This document shows positions 12,535 to 23,459 of a DNA stretch of 64,000 nt, piece after piece. A program made the translations under genes and the position numbers. This DNA comes from Seiridium cupressi. Lineage: Eukaryota; Ascomycota; Sordariomycetes; Amphisphaeriales; Sporocadaceae. The stretch lies in NCBI GenBank assembly GCA_036674765.1, contig JARVKI010000004.1:372001-436000 (forward strand), read 5' to 3'. The notes under the pieces are model-generated. The model did not search any database. It saw nothing but the letters and a program-made list of their open reading frames with translations, and was not told the origin of the DNA. Every line of letters begins with the position of its first letter. Within the stretch, counting starts at the first letter, position 1.

Positions 12535-13080
12535 GTTGGGCTTTCTATAAAGTCAAACATGACATGGAAGGAGAATACTAGTTTGGCAAGCCAGCGCGAC
12601 ATGCGCCAATGTCAGACAGCCATTCATCTCGCTACCTTTTACATTGAGTGGATGGGATGAGCTGTAGGGAGGCGATACTCATCATTCATTTTATTCTACA
12701 TGAATCGATTAGCTACCATCATGCAAGCCAGCTCGTGCCATCAGCGTCTCGTGATCTGGCAAATGCTTGGGCTTAGTAGTAACAACACTTATGCCAGTGA
12801 TATCTTAATTGTGGAGCACCGTTTATTTCCGTGTTACGTATTTGCTGCACCGCGGTAGAGCCGGAATTTCCAAGCACTAGGGAGGTTGCGCGCCATGGTT
12901 TAGGAAATAGTGGAGCGTCTATTGAGTTGAAAAGTGTTTTCCTAATCGGGAAAGAGTGTTACTGATTGGTGCTGCCAGTTGGCCGACTAACGGGGTTTCA
13001 GTGGCTTAAATCCGCCGCACAATTCACCGGTACTAAAGTCCATTGAGCAGGGGCAATGACTATAGATAACGAGTGGTGAT
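12535..13080. other. Intergenic: 3' flank of CFEM receptor and promoter side of hydrolase
   Basis: No credible coding region. The stretch holds the end of one plus-strand gene and the upstream region of the next. Confidence 0.5.
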
Positions 13081-13088
13081 TGAAAGAA

Positions 13089-13096
13089 TATATAAG
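13089..13096 (+). promoter_or_regulatory. TATA box of the alpha/beta hydrolase gene
   Basis: TATATAAG lies about 150 nt before the ATG at 13246, followed by a C/A-rich leader. This fits a TATA-driven fungal promoter with a leader of roughly 110-120 nt. The call rests on motif and position only. Confidence 0.5.
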
Positions 13097-13245
13097 AGGG
13101 CATACGAATAGTCTTTTTGCATCGACTGGACATTGTCGCTAACATAACGATAACTGAGTCATCATCGTCTTCATCATTAACTCGACACTTCCCTAGCCAC
13201 CAAACATACTAAACCATCCCGTCGATTTAAAGCACTATTGGCAAT

Positions 13246-14220
13246 ATGAACAACCTCATCACTGATGCATCGCATATCCCCGTTGGAGAAGCCAACGTTG
13301 CTATCTCCATCAGCAGAGTGACGCTACCCGCACCGGAAAGAGGCCTTCCTCTTGAGCTGCGCATCACAGCTCCAGCAACTGGGAAGGATCTGCCTATTGT
13401 CCTGTTGTCTCACGGACATGGGCCATCGCTCTATCTCTCCTCAAAGGACGGCTATGCTCCGCTTGTCAACTTTTACGCCGAGCACGGGTTTGCGGTCATT
13501 CAGCCGACGCACACTAATTCGAAGGTCGCTGGCATCGATCCCAAAAAGGTCTCTGGCGATCCACTGCTTTCCCGATCGCGGCCCAAGGACATGACCCTTA
13601 TCCTAGACCAACTCGATGCCATCGAGGGCCAGGCACAATTCGTAGCTGGGCGCCTTGATCGGAGCAGGGTTGCGGTCATTGGGCACTCCCTTGGCGGTGT
13701 CACTGCGGGTCTCTTACTAGGTGCCACCTACAACGATCCGAAGGACGGCACAAAGGACCTGAGCTTGGCCGATTCACGAATCAAGGCGGGCGTCTTGCTC
13801 GGCGCACCAGGAAATGGGTATGAAAGCCTTAGCGAGTTCGCGAGGAACAACTACTCCGCCGCCATGCACACCGATTGGACACGTTTGACTGCGCGAACGC
13901 TGGTTGTGATAGGGGACGCGGACCACTCGCCTCACCTGACGGTCCGTGGCCCGGCATGGCACGCTGATCCATTCTACCACGGCCCCAGCGCTGATCATCT
14001 CTTGACGCTGCATGGCGGAGGACACGGGTTTGGAGGCGTTGCGAGCTGGGACGCGAAAGAGACCAACGACGAGGATCCGGAGAGGTTGGCTGTCACGCAG
14101 CGAATGACGTGGGCATACCTTCAGTCGGCTTTTAATCCCGAGGACCCTGCATGGGAGAATGCTTGTGTGGCTCTGAAGGAGAAGGCTGGTGCACATGGGC
14201 ATGTTGATTCAAAGCATTAA
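13246..14220 (+). CDS. Alpha/beta hydrolase (chlorophyllase / PAF-acetylhydrolase-like)
   Basis: A single uninterrupted exon of 324 residues. The order of elements is that of a cytosolic serine hydrolase: an oxyanion-hole strand (LPIVLLSHGHGPS), the nucleophile elbow GHSLGG with Ser148, an acid in VVIGDADHSPH around residue 225, and the catalytic His in LHGGGHGFGG near residue 260. No signal peptide or membrane segment is present. The closest recognisable group is the esterase/lipase set containing platelet-activating-factor acetylhydrolases and bacterial chlorophyllase-like hydrolases. The natural substrate cannot be read from sequence. A TATA box precedes it and no partner gene adjoins it. 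Confidence 0.88.
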   Translation: MNNLITDASHIPVGEANVAISISRVTLPAPERGLPLELRITAPATGKDLPIVLLSHGHGPSLYLSSKDGYAPLVNFYAEHGFAVIQPTHTNSKVAGIDPKKVSGDPLLSRSRPKDMTLILDQLDAIEGQAQFVAGRLDRSRVAVIGHSLGGVTAGLLLGATYNDPKDGTKDLSLADSRIKAGVLLGAPGNGYESLSEFARNNYSAAMHTDWTRLTARTLVVIGDADHSPHLTVRGPAWHADPFYHGPSADHLLTLHGGGHGFGGVASWDAKETNDEDPERLAVTQRMTWAYLQSAFNPEDPAWENACVALKEKAGAHGHVDSKH

Positions 14221-14625
14221 GAGTTAGGCTCATGTATTTGCATATAGAACCAAGAAACGTCTTCCAAAACGTCAATGCATCAGATCTCATGGCTGCTGCT
14301 GAGAACGTAATTACTACTGCACATGAATAGTGGTGATTTGGAACAAGTGAATGAGAAAGTCAGCTGGAACTGCCTAGAAGCGTATATATTGACATAGCAG
14401 ACTGAGTGCCCTAGATAGCCACTGCGTAAGGTAGAATACCTCCCAAGACCACATACATTTACTTGGCAGCTAATTATGCTAAATGTGGCCGGCACGCCGT
14501 TTCCAGTTCCATATTTCTTCATTGGTGAAACGATCACAGTAATCCAGATCAGGGACTATAGTTGAATCCTTGAGACAGAAGCACTCATATTTGGGCTTGA
14601 TTTATTGTGCCGATGAAAGGAGTGA

Positions 14626-15321
14626 CTACAAATATTGCCCGAATACGATAGCGAAGAAAGCACACGTCAATATACAGAGCCACCTGACCTGTGGGATAAT
14701 AGCAATGCTTTCTGCTGTTTGCCCCGACGCCGAACCAGAAGTTGAAGTTGAAGTCGTAGTTGCATTGGGATTCGACTGGTTCCAACCCATCACACCAGCA
14801 ACGGCATCCAACTGGTATGCATCGAGAGTCCCACGGCAAGGAGCTGGATCGGCCGTGATAGACTGTGTCTGAACACATCGAGGTGGGTTGTCTACGCTCC
14901 GCTGAACATCGTAAGTCGTTGCCCCGGCATAGCTGACCGCTCCCAGAAAACTCGCACAAGTCGGTGGCGTTGGAGTAGGGTAAGGAGCAGATGGGTCCAT
15001 CGTCACGTTGAACGCGCCGCCACTGATCTTTTGCGAGATGCTGTACGTTGTGCTCCTATTCGTGTATTCGCACCATGTTCCAATCGAAAAAGTCCACCAG
15101 AAATAGTAGACGCCACCCAGAGTGTTATCCAATGAGGAATGTCCCGTGAGGGCTATACCAGTAAGAGTGGGCATTTCGATATACACATCGCTTCCATTGC
15201 TGTTATCGCTCCAGCCAGCAGACGAAGAGTCCTTCCTGAGGACCACTAGCGAGTCATCGCTATACCTTGTTGCGAATGCACATTCCCTGAAGCCGGGCTT
15301 GTCCGGGCGATCCATGCACAT
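14626..15321 (-). CDS. GPI-anchored-type surface protein, probably 5'-truncated (DUF7136-like?)
   Basis: The open frame of 231 codons has five N-glycosylation sites (NGS, NRS, NVT, NQS, NAT), a Ser/Thr-rich stretch (TTTSTSTSGSASG) and a hydrophobic C-terminal tail of about 20 residues, the pattern of a GPI-anchored wall protein. The 'CASFLGAVSYAGATTYDV' and 'RCVQTQ...DPAPC' blocks remind me of DUF7136 proteins; that link is tentative. No signal peptide precedes the first ATG. In the same frame upstream, coding-like codons (IAIQNYAEA, then a TAG near 15350, then NYGWNFDWL) suggest a lost 5' end, so this may be a pseudogene. Confidence 0.5.
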   Translation of the reverse strand: MCMDRPDKPGFRECAFATRYSDDSLVVLRKDSSSAGWSDNSNGSDVYIEMPTLTGIALTGHSSLDNTLGGVYYFWWTFSIGTWCEYTNRSTTYSISQKISGGAFNVTMDPSAPYPTPTPPTCASFLGAVSYAGATTYDVQRSVDNPPRCVQTQSITADPAPCRGTLDAYQLDAVAGVMGWNQSNPNATTTSTSTSGSASGQTAESIAIIPQVRWLCILTCAFFAIVFGQYL

Positions 15322-15419
15322 GAGCCAATCAAAATTCCAGCCGTAATTCTATGCTTCGGCATAATTCTGAATCGCGATCACCATGGCCAATTAAATCTTT
15401 TTTTTTTTTCGTTTAAAAC

Positions 15420-16425
15420 GAAGTTTCTCCTGCCCGCGGTCACAACACATCTGCCTCTGCGACCACATCTGTTAGGAAGATATCTTGAGCTTTAGCAATA
15501 CCTAAGGAGGCACTGCTGACGCCAATCGTCCGGGCCGGGAGGCGAAATAACCGTGACCACATCAAGCTCGAGCGAGGAACGACCATCCAGCGTTGCCAGC
15601 AGCAATATTTCTCCGTACAATGAATTGCAGCCCCCGGCGAAACGTTGTCTAGTTGATGTGAAAGATAGCTAAAGAAGAAAGCACTAGAAATGATCGATTC
15701 TTTCGTAACGACAGCTTGTCAGGTGCTGCAAGATTTGCGGCGCAGAGGACAGGGATCTTGCAACAAAGTCTTCTATCGTGGCTCTAGCTGGGCGCCTACA
15801 TTGGCGAGTCGCGGAAGGCTTCGTATCTCCCGATGTAACAACTCTTACATTTCTAGACGAGAAAAATTCTCACAATTGTTTCTCCCGTTGAACCATATGT
15901 CCTAGGCCGGCTCCGAGTCGAGCAAGTCAAGCTAAGTCTTGTGCCGTGGCATAGAAGTCCAATCGACCGTAGCTTGAATGTTATTGCCTAATCGACACCC
16001 ATTGGTCTTATTCAATAGTTACTCGCTCTCTTTAATGCTGGAACTCTGTATATCAAGAACTACTCAAATCCAATGCGTCGATCTCAAAGTAGAGGCCACA
16101 CGCGGAGTGCTTACCTACATTAGTTAATCGGCGCTGACTTAGCTGACTGGTGCTAGTTGTGCTACCGCCAAACGATTTTCATTCCCAGTTCAGTACGACC
16201 ACAGGGTGAAGACCGGTTGGCGAGTGGAAATGACGAACGTAATGGGTAAGAATTAAATTCACAATCCCTCAACTATCCAAAGTACCTTCTACAATCGAGA
16301 TATTACGACCATCAAGTCCCAATCCTACCATGACACAATCTCATGCCTCCTATAACTCTCCCTACGGAACCGGCTTTCTCAGGCGCTTCCGCGTAGGGGA
16401 CGAGCAAGACTACTGGCGTACCAGC
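15420..16425. other. Intergenic stretch without a supported gene
   Basis: I see no exon chain or domain. A T-rich tract lies near 15395-15410, beside the broken 5' end of the preceding minus-strand gene. Confidence 0.45.
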
Positions 16426-16428
16426 CTT

Positions 16429-17026
16429 TTAGACATGCTCGGTCGGCTCCGTGGAAACGGCCTCGAAGGCATTGAAGCGGCTGCGCCGCTCGATTTGCTC
16501 AAGGGTCGCAGGGTAGACTCTGCGGTAGCAGTACTCCTGGAACTTCAGCCCGCCTCCTACTTTGGCCCGAGCTATCTCGCACTTGGCAAGAGCGATTTTG
16601 CGGACGCGTTCCTTCAAAGTGCCAACATTAGCATACTGATTAAGTAGGGAAATGTTGTTTCAAGAAAGCTGAGAGGTTGAACGAAGGTAGGGGGTCTATG
16701 AGGGGAGCAGTCGGTCGACTAACCTTCAAGGTCTCAATGACATCCTAGAGTGAACGTGTTAGCTACGATCTGTATCCGGATCAAATCAAAATTTCAAGGG
16801 ATGGTCATACTGCTTCGATTCTTTTGATCACCCTGAGCTTAGCTGCACCTTCTCCGATCGAGAATGGCGGAAGTAAAACCTCAAGAGGTTGAGTAATGGC
16901 TTGGATAGCGGCTTCGTCAACGGGTTGGTCAACGGATTGCTCAACGGGTTGATCAACGGGTTGGGCAACGGGTTGGGCAACGATAATAGCAGCCATGAGC
17001 GGCGTAATAATGGCGAGGAAGCGCAT
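16429..17026 (-). CDS. Small secreted protein with QPVx tetrapeptide repeats
   Basis: Three exons, 17026-16811, 16744-16724 and 16635-16429, give 147 residues. Both introns are phase 0 with good sites (GTATGA...CTAG; GTTAGT...CAG), and the middle exon is only 21 nt. Residues 1-17 form a hydrophobic signal sequence (MRFLAIITPLMAAIIVA). Five QPVx units follow (QPVA, QPVD, QPVE, QSVD, QPVD), encoded by a 12-bp minisatellite. The remainder is a charged helical domain with two cysteines (KCEIA, EYCYRR) and many Arg/Lys residues. A TATA box sits upstream. I do not recognise the family. Size, secretion and repeat are compatible with an effector or wall-associated protein, but that is inference. Confidence 0.65.
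16918..16977. repeat. In-frame 12-bp minisatellite, five units
   Basis: Five tandem copies of CAACGGGTTGGT-like units (plus strand) encode the QPVx repeats of the small secreted protein. Units differ at one to three bases, and the 12-bp period keeps the frame when copy number changes. Confidence 0.9.
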
Positions 17027-17125
17027 ATTGAAAGTGGGTAAGATTGAGATTCTGGGCTGAGTCTTGTGGTGGATAGAGTGCTTGGGACAAAAAGATGGGA
17101 AGTCACAACTGGACTTCGATCGTCT

Positions 17126-17133
17126 CTTTATAG
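17126..17133 (-). promoter_or_regulatory. TATA box of the QPVx-repeat gene
   Basis: CTATAAAG on the minus strand lies about 100 nt before the ATG at 17026, followed by a pyrimidine/CA-rich leader. Position and sequence support a core promoter. Confidence 0.55.
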
Positions 17134-17139
17134 AGAAGT

Positions 17140-20020
17140 TGATCAGCCAGTTTTGAGAGTTTGGGGAGTAGTCAGGACTTTCATGTAGTGGTTCTAATCA
17201 CTCTGTTAGAGGCAACCAAACCTACTACTCGGCTGCGTGCTTCAGAACCAGGTTATATCATGAGCTTCTATATAACCAGAACTCAATTGAGCCAGGCTGA
17301 GTGTGGAAAATGGCCCTATACATCTGTGTGGTCACGTAAATCATGCAAGCTTCGTCATCATGGTGTTTCTAGAGGCGGTGGTCTAGGGCTACAATACAAC
17401 GTTGACCATGGAAGGCCGATATGATTCCATGTGAAAGGGAGATATCTTGTATCCTGATTTACTCTTAGATAGTCAAACATCATGGAACGGAAAACTTCAA
17501 CATAACAAGCTACGTAACAGATTTTACGCCGAGCCCTCATTTTTACTCGGAGGCACGGGCTCTCCGGTGCCAGGAGGTAAATAACATTGTCTCAGTTACT
17601 TCGAGGAAAGTTTACTTTCAAAGCGTCCAGATCTATCACGAACTAGGATGCAGTCCGCAAGGTATATCCAGTGGTGCCTTTGCTGAGGTTGTTTCAGATT
17701 TCACATCAACAGAGAACTACACGTTGTTTGTGTGGGTCATCAGCCGATACATTTCCGTTCAACGTTCGTTTGAAAGAATCACTAGCCGCATAACGCAGAG
17801 GACCTGTTTGATGAGTCTGCAACTTATGTCCGATGACGGAACTCGCACAGATGGATGTACCAGGTCATGAGTATGGCTGGGTATAGCGGAGCGCGGGGTG
17901 GGTCCCGGTCGCATGCAGTTGCTATCAAGGTAGAGGTTTGTTTAGTCTTTAACGGAACTGGGGAAAAAGCAAATTGTAAAACATAATGCTTGATTTACAG
18001 GCTGCGTTGGGAATCTCAACATGGACCGACATTCAAAATCTTGTTCTTGACCCTGAAACTCGTTTGATTTGAGTTACAATCATCCGGAGGTTCACCGATC
18101 TTGTTTGGAAGTATGTTTTCTTGACGCTGTCACTGCCGTCTGGATAAACTACAACTTTGAGTTTACTTGTATGGAAGGATAAACCGTCTTGAAACCCGAT
18201 ACCAACCGTCCATGGCTTCGAACAACTCACTATGCACGGGTACCTGCACGGAGGTTGGGGTGATACATATTTACGCAGTAGTTGTAGATATGTATGTTAT
18301 TGTGAGCAATGTTTCATCGGCTTACAACCACAATATACTTCCTCGAATAGAACTTATGATAGGCTGCGTCGTACGACTGTGGCAATACAACAGGTGGCTG
18401 TGATGCTGCGAGGGCACTACCAGGCCGTCGACCTTGTATCAATCCATTCCGACATGGATATTCATTTGGACAGCAAGATCGCTGGTATCGAACGGCGAAG
18501 ATAGCAGCAGTGTGATGTTGAATGGCGCCACAAAGAACAAAGCTCCTTGCGATATTGGGAGGCAAGAAAAGGAAAACGAGAAGGAGCTGGACAATTGCCG
18601 CAGCTCTTTTCGTCCTGTCTATCTGTTCTGGGTTGAAGACTTGACTGGCTAGCCTGGAAAAAAAGCTGACTAGCAATTGCCTGTAGAGAAGGGGCCAATG
18701 CTTCGCAGAGCTGATATCTTTTCTGATGTGTATGTCTAATCGTCGCGCCTGTCCTATTTGCAGAGAGTGTGGACGTGCTTGGGGGCAGGTGTAATTGTGT
18801 AAGGCTTAGGGTACTGCTCGGACTGTCCATAAACCGCCCGTCACACATTAGCATTACATTTACGGTTATTACAGCTCCTTAAGGCGTCGAGGTGGTATCA
18901 TAATTGTTTTCAGTGGGCGATTGCCATCGGGATACCACCACTCGTGCGAATGATCTGGCTGAACTGACTGAACTGATTACCCTCTTGTCGCATTTACTAC
19001 GCTTGAGTCCCATACGGGGGTTGCACGACTGTGCTCATCCAGTAAATGGAAAACGGCACCCCTGAGTGCGGAATAAGCGACGGTGCCAAGAAGTGGCAAA
19101 CGTGCTGGGAGGAGCTGAAAATAGGTGCACTGACGGTCGAGGCAGCCCCGACAGCCTGGATGATCGACACTGTAGGCCTCTCAGATGCATGAACGCTGGC
19201 TGTGGCATGCCGATGGCTCGACCGAGATGCTTGCCAGCACTAGTCTGTAGTCCTCAGACCCCTCTACTCAAATGGTGCCCTGCCCTCCAATAGTCCATTG
19301 GGCAGCATAGCAAAGAGGAAATCCTTATTTGGGACGATGATCAAGCCCCTCAATTTCCCATGCGGCTTAATAGGCTGCATGGATTCGGTGGGGACGATGC
19401 AGGCGGTAATGCCGACCTAGGTATTCGCCTTGGACTTAAGGTCCGTCTTGGGCCTTCACGTTTTCTGCCCCCAAACCTGTAACTACCCGTTGGAACTCAC
19501 GCGACGCTCGACAATGGAATGCGCCGCCATCTCCCCTCGCAAATCATGATCTGGCCTCTACTGCTTCGGATTGGGCGCGAGCAGGTCTTGACATATTAGG
19601 GGGGGCCCGCTTCTATTTTTACGACATCTTGGAAACACACAAATACCTAATAGCGATCGATTTTTTTGTTAGCGCGCACCTGCCCGTACCGTCCGCTCCT
19701 CTCGATCAACTTACTTACACGCACGCCTGTGACACGTGCCTCACATTCACCAGCTTCAGAGCTCCCGGCTGCCCTTTCCAGGGGACAAAAAGTATAATAA
19801 CTTGCCCTCCTTGTCGGTATCGCACAACCTCGGCCGTCGCCCTGCCCTAGCTGGGATCCAGCCCTGAAGCCAGTCCCAAATTTAGATCCGGCCTGACCCA
19901 AAACTCGGGTCCACCGATCTCTCGAGTTGCGTCATTGCACCACCACACCCAACACTGGCCATCTCACCACCTGGGGGTCTTTCCCAGTGTTGCCTACATC
20001 GACTGGCAAGCCGCCCGATC
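17140..20020. other. Gene-poor stretch upstream of the tyrosine phosphatase
   Basis: Short frames on both strands (largest about 130 codons near 18.5-18.9 kb) lack domains and linked exons. Roughly the last 400 bases are pyrimidine-rich in places and would be the phosphatase promoter and leader. Confidence 0.45.
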
Positions 20021-20023
20021 AGA

Positions 20024-21612
20024 ATGGAGCACAGGAGTTTCTCGGCGCGCTTCCGGCGCAACGGCAGAAAAGGCAATACTACTGCGACTGCCTCCCCATC
20101 CCCCGGGCACTCGCCAGTCATTGCGCCTGCTAATGATGCCCATGATGCCAATGATGTCTCACCATCCATAACTACACCCCCGATCCTCACCATAACCACT
20201 GCAGATACGCCGCCGTCATCCAGTCACAGCGATTCTCATAGCCTATTCCGCCAGCCCAAGTCTCCCTTCGGAAAATTCCATCTTCGCTCTTCACACAAGC
20301 GTGCAAGATCGCCTGCGCCCGCCGCGTTGCCTCAACCGACCTCACCCGCTGTTGTTAAGCAAGATGGCATTCTAGACCACGAGATGATGTCACCCGACAA
20401 GAGCCGCGCTGCCGCGACACCGAGCGGCGTCAAGGGCCGGCATCAGCAGGGGGGCGATGTGAGGGGGCAGCAACAGCAGCAGCAGCAACAGTCGCCGCCG
20501 CCAAAGATCCCCGCCTTCTTAAATATGTCCGAGCAGGGTACGCTATCCATGATCGACCATCTCGCATGAGGCGTGAATGACATCGGCTGACTGACGATTT
20601 CATCTTGACAGACATTCTTTCCAAATATAGCGAGATAATCTGGAACGAGCGGAATCGAATGCTCCAGGCTACAACAAACCCATCACCAACTTTTAAGTTT
20701 GCGCGCGTAGACGCCGCTTTCCGAACCCTCGATCGGTATGGCAACATTCAGCCCTGGAACAACAACCGTGTCAAGCTGCAGGTCCCCGAGGGTTCTCCCG
20801 ACTACATCAACGCCTCGCCCATCGTCATACACTCCCCTCTGGCCCCCGCGGAGAGATCACCGCACAAGTATATCGCAATGCAGGGGCCGACGGGGAGGAC
20901 CTCCGAACACGTATGGCGCATGGTGACAGAACAGCTGGAGAGTCCGGCCGTCATGGTCATGCTCACGGAAACGCACGAGAACAATATGGAGAAATGCTAC
21001 CCATACTATCCAGACGCCGTGGACGATATGATCGAGATTGGGGAACACGACGAGTTCCAGGACGGGTGGAGGGCACAAGTCAAATGCACAGACATAGAGC
21101 AGAAGGCGGAGGGCGCCATTGAGATGCGCAAGCTGCAGGTGCACGTTGAGGGCCAAGAAGATGACATGGAGGTATGGCATTTGCTGTACAAGAAATGGCC
21201 CGACTTTGGAGTGCCGGCTTTGGAGGATATTGACTCCTTCTTCGAACTCATGGCTTTATCCCGGGAGAAGAACGCCAGCGAGGACAACCCCCGCGTCGTT
21301 CACTGTTCGGCGGGAGTAGGGCGTAGTGGAACTTTCATCGCATTGGAGCACCTTATGCGGGAAATCGATTCGGGCGACCTCGAGCGGTATGACGAAATGC
21401 AGGGAACAGAGGCCACAGACCTAGTGTTTGACACGGTGAACACTTTAAGAGAGCAGCGCAAGATGATGGTGCAGGCGGAACCACAGTACCTGTTTATCTA
21501 CCAGGTTCTAAGAAAACAATGGATGGAAAAGTACGGCATACAAGAAGATCAGAGCGAGCCGGCCGCGAAGCGGCTTGGGGTTGGGAAAGATCCGTTCGTG
21601 GAGGACGACTAG
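20024..21612 (+). CDS. Classical protein tyrosine phosphatase
   Basis: Two exons, 20024-20537 and 20612-21612 (74-nt intron, phase 1), give 504 residues. Residues 1-170 are a low-complexity basic, Ser/Pro-rich extension ending in a CAG-encoded polyglutamine run. The catalytic domain starts around DILSKYSEIIWNERNR and contains the substrate-recognition segment (DYINAS), the WPDFG loop with general acid Asp369, the P-loop HCSAGVGRSGT with nucleophile Cys403, and the Q-loop region near the C-terminus. It dephosphorylates phosphotyrosine, most likely in MAP-kinase or cell-cycle signalling, as yeast Ptp1 and fission yeast Pyp proteins do. There is no signal peptide or transmembrane segment, so it should act in the cytosol or nucleus. 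All key residues are present. Confidence 0.95.
20467..20490 (+). repeat. CAG/CAA polyglutamine tract in the phosphatase
   Basis: A run of CAG and CAA codons encodes eight consecutive glutamines just before a proline stretch, close to the end of exon 1. Such tracts vary in length between strains. Confidence 0.85.
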
Positions 21613-21619
21613 GAGTGGG

Positions 21620-22620
21620 TTCCTCGAAGAGAACAGACCACTTCACCGTTCACACTGGCGTGCCTCCTCGATCGCAGCGCCAATATCCAGACGCCTGTAC
21701 GCCGTCGGCGCCTCAAGCACCACAGAGCGCGAATCCTACCTTATACTGATTGAGATACGCTCTAGGGTATATTCGTTCGCCGCTGAAGGCTGAGGTATAT
21801 ACTAAAAAAGTGAAAATAGCGGCATGCAGTCACAAAAGGTCGCACAGGAAAGACAAAAGATTAGGAACGAATTAGCATTGCATGGAAATGGGACTCGGAC
21901 ATTGTACACAAGAAGCGCGACTTTTTTGCGTTCTCAGCATGACGGCAGCATGGCAAAGGTGGTCTAGGCTTTTTCTATAATGCAGGCGGTGATGGATTAT
22001 TTGAGATACCCAGTTACGATTGATAGATTTAGAAATGACGGCAATCCGCCGTGAATGTGGTGCATCTCCTTACCATGGCTCTGATAAGGCATCGTGCGCA
22101 AACAGTTTTGCTGATTCTGTGAGACAAAAAGAGTGATAGAAGGCTTCCTGCTCCTTGACTCTACCAGCCTACGAGAAACTTCGTCTTGGAGGCCGCCTCC
22201 TGAGTAGCAGAATATATTGCAATCGCTTATAACGCATGCATCACAACCGAAATTACACCCGGCAGATATTCCACGATTCTAAGCATAATCTTTAGGGCTG
22301 CATGGCGCTACGCCTCGATTCAACGATCTCTAGCCACTGGCTCGAACCTTACTTTTCATGCACTCCGGTCTCGTTTCTGCATGTCGATCCCCACACAATG
22401 CTTCGTGACGCCATGATCCCCTCACGATAGGGGAGCGAATTGGAGAATGCGTCAAATTGCTGCCTGAGTGATGGGCACATTGTAGTAGGACCAAGTGCGA
22501 GTTGTGAGAAATACCGGTAGTTCTATGAACCGGTACACGTGTTTGCACAAGTGTTGAGCCTCCCTCAGTTTTTAACTTTACCCCGACTTTGTAACCTGAT
22601 ATACCCGCCATTTACACCTA
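21620..22620. other. Intergenic: 3' flank of phosphatase, promoter of DUF427 gene
   Basis: No supported gene. Both flanking genes are on the plus strand, so this about 1-kb stretch holds a 3' UTR and the next promoter. Confidence 0.5.
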
Positions 22621-22627
22621 CCAAACC

Positions 22628-23455
22628 ATGGCTTCACCCCACGCAAAACCTGATCTGCTCGAATTGGGCAAGAAGCTGCTCACTGAGGGACCCCAGAAGA
22701 CCCTCTTGACGCCTAGGCGGATCCGGATTCTGTTTAATGGCGTTTATGTCGCCGACACGACCTCAGCCCTCTTTGTCTGGGAACATCCGTACTATCCGTT
22801 TTACTACGTGCCTCTCTCGTCCTTTGCCCGTGGTGTCCTGCACAACAGTCGCGATGAAGGGCCGCTCAGCATCATGGGATTGCACGTGCACGGAAGGTCT
22901 ACGGACCGGGTCCTGGGCTTCAGTTCCGATCTGTCCAAGAATCACCACGAGAAGGACTCGGGGAAAGCGCGCGAGCTCGCGGGGTATGTGAGGGTCGAGT
23001 TCGGCGCAGCGGACGCGTGGTTCGAGGAGGACACCCGGATCTACGTCCACCCCAAGGACCCGTATAAGCGCGTCGAGATCCTGTCCTCCGTCCGGCCAGT
23101 CAAGGTCTACGTGGACGGGACAAAAGTGGCCGAGGCCGCTTCCTCGCTGCATCTACACGAGACGGGGCTGCCGGTGCGGTACTACCTGCCGGCCACAGCC
23201 GTGGATCAAACGCTGTTGGAGGACAGCGAGATGGAAACGCAGTGTCCGTATAAGGGGGTCGCCTCATACTACAACATCGCCATACCGAAATCAGGCAAGG
23301 AGCCAGTGGTTACACACAAGGACTTGATCTGGTATTACCGCAATCCAACGCATGAGAGCGCACAAATTGCTGGGTGTTTGTGCTTCTATAATGAGAAGGT
23401 GGATATTGAACTTGATGGTGTGAAATTGGAAAGACCGAAGACAGTTTTTTCATGA
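22628..23455 (+). CDS. Double DUF427 domain protein
   Basis: One exon of 275 residues. Two copies of the DUF427 fold are visible: the first around RRIRILFNGVYVADTTSALFV, with the partner half VRVEFGAADAWFEED, and the second around RPVKVYVDGTKVAEAASS. The second runs through the motif RYYLPATAVDQTLL and the C-terminal CPYKGVASYY and FYNEKVDIELDG stretches that mark the family. Fungal members commonly carry the domain twice. The molecular role is unknown. No signal peptide or membrane segment is present. The ATG is preceded by ACC (ACCATGG), a good start context. Confidence 0.9.
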   Translation: MASPHAKPDLLELGKKLLTEGPQKTLLTPRRIRILFNGVYVADTTSALFVWEHPYYPFYYVPLSSFARGVLHNSRDEGPLSIMGLHVHGRSTDRVLGFSSDLSKNHHEKDSGKARELAGYVRVEFGAADAWFEEDTRIYVHPKDPYKRVEILSSVRPVKVYVDGTKVAEAASSLHLHETGLPVRYYLPATAVDQTLLEDSEMETQCPYKGVASYYNIAIPKSGKEPVVTHKDLIWYYRNPTHESAQIAGCLCFYNEKVDIELDGVKLERPKTVFS

Positions 23456-23459
23456 GGTA

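Noticed and set aside
16330..16647. 105-codon plus-strand frame
   Set aside because: It is antisense to exon 3 of the QPVx-repeat gene, whose three-exon structure, signal peptide and TATA box are better supported.
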